This document shows positions 24,301 through 32,432 of a stretch of DNA of 64,000 bases, in pieces. Made by a program: the position numbers and the translations under genes. The stretch is from contig NW_020289985.1 of NCBI RefSeq assembly GCF_003144245.1, forward strand, positions 124,001 through 188,000, given 5' to 3'. Under the pieces are notes generated by a model. That model made no database searches and was not told the origin of the DNA. It saw only the letters and a program-made list of their open reading frames with translations. How positions within the stretch are numbered: position 1 is the stretch's first letter; each line of letters starts with the position of its first letter. The stretch is from Jaminaea rosea (Eukaryota > Basidiomycota > Exobasidiomycetes > Microstromatales).

Positions 24301-24386
24301 TGAGACGAGGCAGCTGAGCTAGTTGATGGGTGTTGAGCCTGTCGTCGAGACGAGGAGGATGCGAGGAAGTTGGGCAAGTGGGACAT
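21378..24386 (-). CDS. PNS1: Choline transporter-like membrane protein (CTL/Pns1 family)
   Basis: A single exon of 1002 aa. CTL/Pns1 proteins are multi-pass plasma- or organelle-membrane proteins; animal members move choline, while the fungal role is not settled. The first ~420 residues are acidic and Ser-rich (runs such as DDDEEDGEEEED) and likely cytosolic. The membrane part follows with about ten hydrophobic segments, starting after KQWKDRPALLLWSASLFLTL. Family marks are VVSHWYFYGPP, a long polar loop rich in Glu and Ser (about 670-770), the segment YTLVYTGITGADFWRS, and DALYLCYAID near the end. The N-terminal extension is much longer than in yeast Pns1. The start is the first ATG in the open frame. 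Assignment to the family is firm; the transported substrate is not known. Confidence 0.88.
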   Translation of the reverse strand: MSHLPNFLASSSSRRQAQHPSTSSAASSQHRNAADSRYQFDPLLRSTFGHRSVDLYGSQIDNNQRGSGAYYDDDEEDGEEEEDGRADAQWAQGRSRVPGGGASSSLINASRYGPAAARRGGPELREIEDEEDDDDDEMARDEADLAREEDEQRDWGRGVNVRNFAGGRAGQQHRQGLDDSMLGSAVLGGSGISEGEGEGTDTPSASFTAHPSVRSQTQPAVLDPFLVDDEDEDGAAPTRAPSTANGGRERQRSSQSPARSASKGKGKAQALSAPVRTLSGKGWLAHSLAPGSNKGKGKSRPLRDAYSIYDDEDEGVFSSEDEESEGSEGTDEERDDGVASRSTTMHRPTKMSAASFPRPLGHSLHNGDDGFHKKMPSTSAADGATNTQSGSDSIVIDVPRSYTPTLSSDMQSWAPWSAGNNPPIKQWKDRPALLLWSASLFLTLLLAGGASIGAPTPKVPSTPAIRPSPYYTLTRSTPLLVLLCALSLGMATVQLAFLRNLDRLGGAKVLKFSLVATPTALTLGWVWAFAGSFFFDDEQWSGGGWSTTGLRTLSLIPLLLAIFFSRVLYMKRGHLARSLSVLSLAARIVHAHPTLLLLSLLHIVAFLVVSLPFGTIFMRLFLLGHFAHGKGANDDEWITDGRARVLAWATLATWIWTWAALRGIMRVTVASVVSHWYFYGPPSEEMTDEEQDAGGGEAALSSGGRKLKRGAQEQADEGDEDDATERGSSTSSEVLGLGESLPGAMSDVPGGYKDPTHPHDSSEDAQLSHRNPTASDLVRASFLRATGPSLGTVLLSALLLAFSRLLVLVSFLARTLASILSSPNIPAFLHPLAHVAYLLSGAGGVIKGVSDYTLVYTGITGADFWRSSRRCSRLVVRRGARGVVEGLLIGTVLSLLTVSLSLLAALAGFLFSAHQLHVPADAPLVGLLCGVVPYWTLRLAADVLANGADALYLCYAIDEGTPQTDRGESGGTGGEDVGESQMEARQALRGGGGGQSGKVLPI

Positions 24387-25085
24387 GCTGATGAGATGAT
24401 GGTTTTGTGGGTTAGGCTAAGCTAGACTGGAGCTAGCAGAGGGATGGGGAGACCATTGAATGTGAAGCGGAGCCGGTGAAGCTGGGCCTTGTGGCCGTCG
24501 CAGCTGATGCTGAGCAGGGCCGCCGAGGGGTGTGGAGCGATAAGCCTGGCGACGTCACTGAGAGACCTGGGGCGTGAGGTGAGCGTCGAAGACGGCGAGG
24601 GATGAGACTGGCTCTGTCCTCTCTGGATCAACACGACGAAGAGGGAGAAGCTGCTTGGCCACTACGAACGTGGATGGCTGTCTCAATGAGGGGGCGATAT
24701 CGAGCAGGAGGTAATAGCAAGGAGAGGTGAATTGCTCAGTTGACAAGCGCCGGTTGCACCCTGGAAGCGGCCCGGCGCATGGCCACTGTCCGCGAGGTCA
24801 GTCCGCCTGCAGCGCCTCCCGTCGCCTGCATGCCAGTCCGCCGTTCCGCAACTCCACTCAAAGGCCCCCCCGCGCTGCAATGGGATGGCGTAGCCACCCA
24901 GGTCCAAGGTCAGGATGTGTGTACAAGAACAGAACGAGAATGGTGATTGCTTTGCGCATCCATCTAGTGGAGCTGGTAGTGGAATTGACAACGAACGCGA
25001 CATTACACAAAGTTCCCTGCTCCTCTACGTGGCCAGAACAATCGCGCTCACAGGCGCTTTCGTCCCTCTCTACCCCCCATTGCGT
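24387..25085. promoter_or_regulatory. Upstream region of the CTL/PNS1 gene
   Basis: About 700 bp between the transporter start and the 3' end of RPO41. Several overlapping short frames are present, none convincing. It presumably contains the transporter promoter and the RPO41 3' UTR. Confidence 0.5.
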
Positions 25086-28000
25086 CTACGAGAAGAAGTA
25101 TTTACTCTTCCTAATCTCGTTGACATCAAACCCGCCCTTTGCCGGCAGAGGTGGGATGAGGGCTTCGAGGGGCACGAAGCGGGTGACTGCATCTGCCCTT
25201 AGCTCGGGAGGCAGCATCTTGTAGTCACCTACTCGGCCGCGCCCACCACCTTTGCCTCGGCCCGTGACGGAGGTACCCTTTGACTTCTTTGACTCCTCCT
25301 CGTCCACGACATCGGCATCTAGCCCTTCGTCCGCTGCCATGGCCTCGAGATCCGCAGCTTCCTGATCCGACTCGGCGTCGACGGCTGTGTCTGGTTCCAC
25401 GTCTCTCCCGTTCGCAAGTTCCTTCGCCTTCGTCGGCATAGTCCCAAACAGCTCCTTCCTCTCCTCAGCACTCAGCGCATCTATATCCACAACCTCGCTC
25501 TCCACATTTGCCAGTAGGACGTCCTTCTCTTCCTTGCTCAGCTCGACCCCACTGAGCTCCGCAGCCTTGATTGCCTGCAAGCTCTCCTTGCTGCGACGCG
25601 CCAGCCTCCTGGAGATCAAGTACTGCGCAACGGTCACCGGCACCATATGACCGCGGTATCGCTCCAAGAACTCTTCGCGGAGTTTGGGAAGGATATCTTG
25701 CGTGTGCAGACGCACGAAAGTATCGCGAATGATGTCACTCATCGTCTCGACGTCGCAGGCGTGCGTCCAGTAGCTGTCGTGCACGGCCGCGAAGGTCAGA
25801 CCCGCATCCTGGCACTCCAGGGCGCTCAACAGCATGTGCGTCGCGTCGAGCGAGTGGATGAAGTTCGGCGGGAAGGCCGAGGCCTGCTTCGCAGGCGAGA
25901 CTTCGGCATTGGCGTTGGGATCGCGAAGGAAGAGGGTCTGAAGCGCCGTTGCGATCTGGGTCTTCTTGTGTTTGCGGTAGGGCTGGACGATGGGCATGCC
26001 GATGGGTGAGGTCCAGATGACGCTCGTCATCTGCTCCAGGGGCACGCGATCCATGTTGACCCGCTCGCCTGTGCCCGGACCAAACCTCTGGGTGTTGCCT
26101 GTCTTCAAGCCCGTCTTTGGGTCGGTGAGCCTCCCCGCTGCGCGAGAGGACTCGAGAAGGGCGGGCATCCGCTCGGGTGGGATCGACCTTGAGATCAATC
26201 GCGCAACGTCGACGAACCAATGCTGGATGCGATTGGCGCCTGCGAAGAGGTTGCCAATGCACGCGAGGATCTTTTTGGCCAGGTAGGTAGAGACGTGGAA
26301 GATCTTCATAGGATCCACATCCCCGCGATCGGCGAGCTGCTTTTGCACTTGATTCTTGGCGCCGATGAAGGTGACACCGTAGACCGTGGTCATGACCGTC
26401 TGCTTGACGACCTTGCGCGTCACCTTGCCAAGCAGCTCTACCGCTGCTGGGTCAGGATCATCGCGACGGGCCTCTTCTTCGATCTCCTTGATGACCAAGT
26501 CGGCAACTGCCGTGTACACATCAGCGGGCCTTTCTCCACTCGTAAGGTTGACCTGCTTAGCGCCGCGTATATCCCCTCCAAGCGCAGCGTAGTGCTGCAG
26601 ACCGTTACAAGTTCCGTCCTGATGCACCGGAATGCGCGATGGGAACTTCTCCGGCCCCTCTGGGTGATTGATAGCAGCATAGAGCTCGTGGCACGTTGCA
26701 AGGCACTGCCAGGGATCATCGGCACCCAGCCACCACTTGTTGGGCCCCAGCGGATCCTTGACTGCCGCTTCAATGTCCTTGAAGTGGTCAACCGAAAATT
26801 GTACCCGCTCATCAAAGCTCGCCTTGTCATATCCATACACGTTGGCGAGGTGGATGCGTAGCCACTTGAGCCCCGCGACTCCCAGTGGCTTGGCTTCAGC
26901 GAAGAGGAGCAGACCGCGGCAGAGATCGTCGCCCATATGGTTGAGATGGGGCGGCACAGGGTAGGCACGACCGCGGAAGTCGACATTGTGCGGGAAGTAG
27001 ATGACCTCGTCGACAAAGGAGCGGGCAATCTCCAGCTTGTAGTTGACATCGCAACGCCTCGAATGCGCGGACGCGCGCAGCTGCCTGTTCTGCTTCTCGT
27101 GCTGCAGGTACTCGTTGCGAGCAATGAGGTTCGTGTCGAAATCTGCGGGCCGCTCTCGTCTATTCCAATCGTCGCTGATCAGCGGAGGCATGTCAGCCGT
27201 ATCTTTACCCGAGTTCCAGACTTCCGTCATGACCTCGAGGACCTTGGAGTTGATGATCCACGGTGTCTCGCCCAAGGCGTCGAGCGCACACATGACCGTC
27301 TCGAGGCGGTTGCCGTCTGCGGAGGCAGCCTTGAGGTATGAGACTTGTTCTGCGCTCTCCTTATAACGCATCATGTTCGTCTTCGTCGTCAGGTAGCCAC
27401 CCTCGTCTGGCTTGAGCCACAAGCGCGGCTTGACTAGCATAGGCAGATACCTGGCGTGCATAGCGCCACGCACCGACTCCTTGTCAAGACGCTGGGCGAC
27501 ATGATCGTTGAGCTTGAGAACGCCAATCTTCTTTCCTTGCACGTATTGGTAGGTCGAGACCATGGCCGGATGCTCCTCTGACCATACGTGTCCATCACGG
27601 TCAATGGCTTCTCGCTTGACGGTAGCAAGCTGAAGCAAGTGTCCAACAAGGTAGCTTCCCACTCGCGCTCGCACATTCTGCGTCCATTGCATCCGTCCAT
27701 CATCCTGGCTCTCCAGCCACTTTTTTGCCTTGCGTCGCGCTGCAAGGTCCGTCGTCGACTTGTTGCGAACCAGCTCATGGGCGCGGCGTACTCGCTCCGA
27801 CAAGTCAGGACGACTGCGCAAGAAATGAGCATAGTGCTCCTCTTCGACCGCACGTCCAATGGCAATGAGAGTCGATGCCGTCTTGATGCCATCGACTGCC
27901 CCTGCTGTGGCCTGTAGTCGCATGAGTTCCATGATGGTGAGGAGGGATAGCTTTGATGATGGGATGGTGCCCAGGAAAGGGGCAATCGACTGCTCGAAAT

Positions 28001-29654
28001 TTTCTCTCGAGTCGACGCCAGTGCTGAAGAGTCGCTGTCCCGCAGGCGTACCCTTTGTCGATGACTCTTCTGCCTTGGATAGAATTCGGTGCACGTCCCT
28101 TTCCAGCGCAACTTGCAACTTCTGATTCCAATCCCACATCCACAGCTGCAGCTGGCGATCCTGCGTAAGCGTCATCGTCGACTGCACGCCGATCGAGGCG
28201 AGTTGCTTGGAAAGGGCCTCAAGGTGCTGACGAGCCGAGTCGATTGCGCTCTCTTCTAGCCAGCGCTGTCTCTCTTCATTGTCTCGTGCAGTTGCGCGAC
28301 CCTGCCCGACGATGCCAAGATCTCTCCGGAGGAGATCGAGATTGAAGGGTGTAGCACCCTCGGGAGCGTCAGCTCTGCCGCTGAGGACGGGCTTGAGAGG
28401 CGGAATGTACGTCCTCGGGGAGGACCCGGAGCCGGAGCTTGAGCTTTCTGCCTCTTGCGCTTCGGGCTGCTGCTCGTGCTGCTGCTCTGCTAGTCGCTCT
28501 GAGACGAGCTTCTTTTCCAGGTTCTCGAGGGTTGTCTTGACTGGGTCGTTGCCGGCGTGCACGGCGGCAGAGATGAGGCGCTGTATGAAGACTTGCGGTT
28601 CAACGTGTTCTGATGACCTCATCGAGTCCTCCGCTTGTGTCGAGTATGCATACGCTTGCTCTACAATGTCATCAAACGAAAGGCCGCTTCGCCACGCTGA
28701 TGCGACGAGGTCCCCCAACCCACTCTCGGACATCGTCATCGTCGGATGTACGAGCATGACCTTGACGAGACCCATGGCAAATGTCATGAATGTCCTCTCG
28801 TCTGGCCTTGGGTCGGCCGTGAAGCTATGGTTCCGCGAAGACGCTGCCTTTCTCTCGTGAGCATCACTCCTCACGCCGGTCTCCATCTCCCTGTACAGCG
28901 ACCACGCTCTTTGTATCCACTTTTGTGATGCCATCTCGTCCCTCTCTGCAGCTGCTCGACGCAAGATGGCTGCAAAGACTGAGGCGTAGACTCTTCTGCT
29001 GAGGCTGTGCTGCGCTGACCAGCGCTTTCGCAGCTGATTGGAAGGGGCTGATCCCTTTGGTACGCTCTCGATGTCCTGCCGTGAAAGTCTGGCTGCCGCG
29101 TTATCGCGCATGTCTTCAAAGATGCGCATTGCTCTTGAGAGAAGGTTGGCAGATAGGCAAGCTTCCAGGATGGCGAGATTCTCGACTGGCTGCGATGGCG
29201 GGTAGTAACTGCTATCGCGGTTGATGTCATCGAGGGTAGCACCGCTGATGTCGCCAAAGGAGAGCAAGTCGATAGGATTAAGCGCAGCATTGGCGCTGGA
29301 AGCTGCTTGACGCCTTGGCCTACCGGATCGCGACCCAGAAGTAGGGTTACGAAAGGCCGAGTTGGCAGCGTCGGTGACATCCATGGGCAAAGGCGTTGGC
29401 AGGCGAAGTGACTTGCGATTTCGCCATGCAAAGGAGTTGAGCGATGATGATGAGTCGACGCCGTCGTTATGTGATGATGATGATGCGGATGCGGTGTCGG
29501 TGTGCTGGTGGCGAGGGTGAGTGTTGGAGGCGCCCCACTTTGCTGACGAATGCAGAGCGGCTGCGGCGTGCCTCACTGATGGCGGCTTGATGCCGCTAGC
29601 AGTCACCGCCGCCGCCTGCCTTCGAATGGCGGCTAATCTCCAGGCAAATGCCAT
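25086..29654 (-). CDS. RPO41: Mitochondrial DNA-directed RNA polymerase (single subunit, T7-like)
   Basis: A single exon of 1522 aa. Rpo41 transcribes mitochondrial DNA and makes primers for its replication. The N-terminus is rich in Arg and Ala with few acids, as expected for a mitochondrial targeting peptide. PPR-like helices follow (about 165-250), then the polymerase body. Catalytic marks: DFRGRAYPVPPHLNHMGDD (~890), palm motif A VHQDGTCNGLQHYAALGGD (~1005, with the metal-binding Asp), the fingers helix KQTVMTTVYGVTFIGAKNQ (~1080), and motif C VHDSYWTHACDV (~1290, second catalytic Asp). The protein ends in the family-typical FDVNEIRKSKYFFS. Between the palm region and that end lies an insertion of about 140 residues, acidic and then Gly/Arg-rich (TGRGKGGGRGRVG). 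Divergent from RPC82. Confidence 0.96.
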   Translation of the reverse strand: MAFAWRLAAIRRQAAAVTASGIKPPSVRHAAAALHSSAKWGASNTHPRHQHTDTASASSSSHNDGVDSSSSLNSFAWRNRKSLRLPTPLPMDVTDAANSAFRNPTSGSRSGRPRRQAASSANAALNPIDLLSFGDISGATLDDINRDSSYYPPSQPVENLAILEACLSANLLSRAMRIFEDMRDNAAARLSRQDIESVPKGSAPSNQLRKRWSAQHSLSRRVYASVFAAILRRAAAERDEMASQKWIQRAWSLYREMETGVRSDAHERKAASSRNHSFTADPRPDERTFMTFAMGLVKVMLVHPTMTMSESGLGDLVASAWRSGLSFDDIVEQAYAYSTQAEDSMRSSEHVEPQVFIQRLISAAVHAGNDPVKTTLENLEKKLVSERLAEQQHEQQPEAQEAESSSSGSGSSPRTYIPPLKPVLSGRADAPEGATPFNLDLLRRDLGIVGQGRATARDNEERQRWLEESAIDSARQHLEALSKQLASIGVQSTMTLTQDRQLQLWMWDWNQKLQVALERDVHRILSKAEESSTKGTPAGQRLFSTGVDSRENFEQSIAPFLGTIPSSKLSLLTIMELMRLQATAGAVDGIKTASTLIAIGRAVEEEHYAHFLRSRPDLSERVRRAHELVRNKSTTDLAARRKAKKWLESQDDGRMQWTQNVRARVGSYLVGHLLQLATVKREAIDRDGHVWSEEHPAMVSTYQYVQGKKIGVLKLNDHVAQRLDKESVRGAMHARYLPMLVKPRLWLKPDEGGYLTTKTNMMRYKESAEQVSYLKAASADGNRLETVMCALDALGETPWIINSKVLEVMTEVWNSGKDTADMPPLISDDWNRRERPADFDTNLIARNEYLQHEKQNRQLRASAHSRRCDVNYKLEIARSFVDEVIYFPHNVDFRGRAYPVPPHLNHMGDDLCRGLLLFAEAKPLGVAGLKWLRIHLANVYGYDKASFDERVQFSVDHFKDIEAAVKDPLGPNKWWLGADDPWQCLATCHELYAAINHPEGPEKFPSRIPVHQDGTCNGLQHYAALGGDIRGAKQVNLTSGERPADVYTAVADLVIKEIEEEARRDDPDPAAVELLGKVTRKVVKQTVMTTVYGVTFIGAKNQVQKQLADRGDVDPMKIFHVSTYLAKKILACIGNLFAGANRIQHWFVDVARLISRSIPPERMPALLESSRAAGRLTDPKTGLKTGNTQRFGPGTGERVNMDRVPLEQMTSVIWTSPIGMPIVQPYRKHKKTQIATALQTLFLRDPNANAEVSPAKQASAFPPNFIHSLDATHMLLSALECQDAGLTFAAVHDSYWTHACDVETMSDIIRDTFVRLHTQDILPKLREEFLERYRGHMVPVTVAQYLISRRLARRSKESLQAIKAAELSGVELSKEEKDVLLANVESEVVDIDALSAEERKELFGTMPTKAKELANGRDVEPDTAVDAESDQEAADLEAMAADEGLDADVVDEEESKKSKGTSVTGRGKGGGRGRVGDYKMLPPELRADAVTRFVPLEALIPPLPAKGGFDVNEIRKSKYFFS

Positions 29655-29908
29655 GATGACTGACTGTGGTGAGGATGCGACGCCAAGGTGTTAGCCGCCG
29701 TTGCTTCGCAGCCTAATCCGTCCACCCTTGGAATTTCCCTTTCGAGGCGCCGCTCGCTCTCCTTCCGCTCGGGCCCGAGTTGAGAGGAATCGACTGAGTG
29801 GAGACTCACGACGAGACGGAAGGAGAGCAGCTAGCCGCCTTGCAAGGAATTGAATTCGAGGTGTTGGATGCCTTCGATTGCATCCATCACGACGATCATC
29901 GCCATACA
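29655..29908. promoter_or_regulatory. Divergent promoter region RPO41/RPC82
   Basis: 254 bp between the start codons of the mitochondrial RNA polymerase (minus) and an RNA polymerase III subunit (plus). No TATA box was seen. The RPC82 frame is open upstream into this region without a better start. Confidence 0.55.
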
Positions 29909-32305
29909 ATGCCGCCCGCTAAGCAGACGGCGATGGCGGCTGGTGGCGACGATGAAGACGAGGATCCATCTCAGCTTCACGTCGATGGTATGTCCTCATC
30001 TAGGACTACTAACAGCAGAGAGAAGCTGAGGTTGTGCCAGGTGAGCGAGGCCTGGCGCGTATTTCGACCACACAGCTGACCATCCTACTTCCTCTCCGCA
30101 TAATAGCAAATCGTCGCTGACCATTTTGGTCCGGTAGCAGAGGTGAGCATGGCGCATGGTACGGAGATCGGTAGCTCAGTCTTGTTCAGTAAACTGACGC
30201 CCGTCTCACTTCGGCTTCGCTCTCTTTGCTAGCAAGTCTCGTCAGTCCTCCTACAACGCGGTCGCCTCTCTCTCAATGATATTGAGCGCTTCCTCCGCGT
30301 ACCACCGGGCACAGTAGCAGCAGGCTCGTCTTCTTTAGCCTCTACGTCGTCGCCCAATGCGCCTCAACTTTCGCGATCCCAGATTCTGCACACGCTCATC
30401 GTCCTTGTTCAGCACAACATCCTCTACCACATCCGCCTCGACGCCGACGGCTCCTTCATTGAAGACGTCGACCAGCCGGGAGGCGTCGAGTACTTCGTCA
30501 TCAACACCGAGATTATCCTCGCTCGCAGCCGCTTCGGTATCTTCATGGAGACGGCAGAGTCGCAATGGGGCTATGAGGGACTTGAGATCGTCTCGCAGGT
30601 CCTTCAACATGGCAAAATACAGGTCGCCGATCTTCTCAAGCAGATGCCGTCCACCTCGGCGGCTACAAGGCCACTCATTACCCATCTCCTCTTGTCCTCC
30701 TACCTCGTCACGTCCACACAGATCGCCCACTGGTCCCCACATGACATGCGCATCGCATACAACTTGCAAGCGACCAAGGCCTTCAAGGGAATCCCCAGTC
30801 AGAAGGAGAAGCAGGGGATCGCGGCCGGCGTCAGCGAAAGGATTCTCAAAGAGAGGCGAAAAGCGGCGTCAACGGGCTGTATACCGCGAACAAAGGACCA
30901 TTGGTACGAGCTCAAGGCGTCCAAGAGCGGCAGTAAAAGTCGAGCAAAGGCTTCTTCGTCCTCATCGGCGGCCGCGGCGGGCAAGAAGCGCAGAAAAAAT
31001 CTCGCCCTTGAGGATCCTTCAGACGATAGCGAAACCGAAGCCAGTAGCAATCGCGGCAAAAAGGCCAACGGCAGCAGCAGCAAACGGTCTAGAGATGCCA
31101 ACGGCAGCAAGGTGGACTCGGTCTTGCTCAACCCTCACCCCGCCGTCAACGGCAGTGACTCTCATGCTCGGCCAGCCTGGATGGATGCCCTCAGCGACGC
31201 ACAGCAATCTTATCTCGACGAATGGATTGTGGACGACTCCGCCTTCGTCCGCCTCAATTACGACCGCTTCGACGTACACATCCGCAACGAGCTGCTCTGC
31301 TCCCTTGTAGAGAAGCACTACAACGAGTCGGCTGCAAAAGTCTACATGGCCATCGTCGAAGCGGCAGACGCACGCTCGCTCGAGTCGTCGAGCGGCGTAG
31401 ACGGAGTCGTACCTGCGCCCAGCGTAAGCGACTCGGTCAGCTTGGGTGTAAGCCTCACGCGCCTCTCCTCCACTCTCAATATACCCTCTTCGGTACTAGC
31501 GGTGGGCTTCGACGCGACGATGCTCACAAACCTATCCCACGCCGAGCCGGGCAAAAAGCCCGTCAAGCACGACTTCCTACTAGAGTACGTTGCGCTCCTC
31601 CTGCGTGCGGAGGACACTCTAGTCCAGAGCAGCCGCAAGCCATCAGACCTTTCCGCCGCCACTCGGTTCCTCGTCCCTGGCGTAGAGTCAAATGGAAACT
31701 CTTCCTCGTCGGGCGGTGGCCTCAGTACATTCACAGGTGCCCGCATCCCCAATGCAGTCTCAATCGACTATTCCTCTGCCGGTCGCAAGCTCAAGTGGCA
31801 TCTGCTGCGCAAGACGGTCGAATCCACACTTGGGGAGACGGAGGCGCGCGTTCTGGGCGTGTTGCGACGCGAGGGAAAGTTGGAGGAGAAGCACATCTCC
31901 AAGCTGGCGCTCTGTGCCCTTGGTGAGGCAAGGGAAGCCTGCGCGAGGCTCTTTGGTCAGGGCATCGTTTCTCTTCAGGAGGTGCCCAAGTCCGCCGACC
32001 GAAATCCTCAGCGCACCTTTTTCCTTTACTTCCTGGACTATCCACGTGCTCTGGCCTGGCTTGGCGATCATCTTGCCAAGACGCAAGCGCGCCTTGCGCA
32101 GAGGCGCAACGTTGAGAGGGGTAGGGAGAGGACTCTGCTTGCGAAGATCGAAAGGACGGATGTGAGAGACGAGGGGGTAGAGAATGTACTGAGCGAGGTG
32201 GAGAGGGAGAGGCTGGACAATGTGAAGGAGAGGCTCATCGTGCTTACTGGGGAGGAGATGAGAGTTATGAGGGAGGCGTGGATCCTAGCTAGGATGAGGG
32301 GCTAG
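29909..32305 (+). CDS. RPC82: RNA polymerase III subunit Rpc82 (C3/RPC62)
   Basis: Three exons, 29909-30040, 30107-30142 and 30233-32305, give 746 aa. Rpc82 is part of the Rpc82-Rpc34-Rpc31 heterotrimer that opens promoters and recruits TFIIIB for tRNA and 5S transcription. The protein has the family's extended winged helices: REKLRLCQQIVADHFGPVAE reads across both introns, followed by VSSVLLQRGRLSLNDIERFL, QILHTLIVLVQHNILYHIRL, GGVEYFVINTEIILARSR and SQWGYEGLEIVSQVLQHG. A Lys/Ser-rich linker occupies about 170-240, and a C-terminal coiled region closes the protein. Exon 2 is only 36 nt (12 codons). The start in MPPAKQTAM gives an acidic leader of ~25 residues. Introns are 66 and 90 nt, phase 0. 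Confidence 0.94.
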
Positions 32306-32432
32306 CGCCTCCACGCGATGCTCGCGATTTCAACGACGTCTAACCTTCATTAATTCACGACGAGATTACATTCAGCAAAGACGATGACGCACGACATTCT
32401 TCCGTTGTATCAGAACCCGCAGCAACACCCTG

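Noticed and set aside
30357-31310. Plus-strand frame of 317 codons overlapping RPC82
   Set aside because: It is the shifted frame of RPC82; its Arg/Ser/Thr-rich product reflects the coding bias of the real frame.
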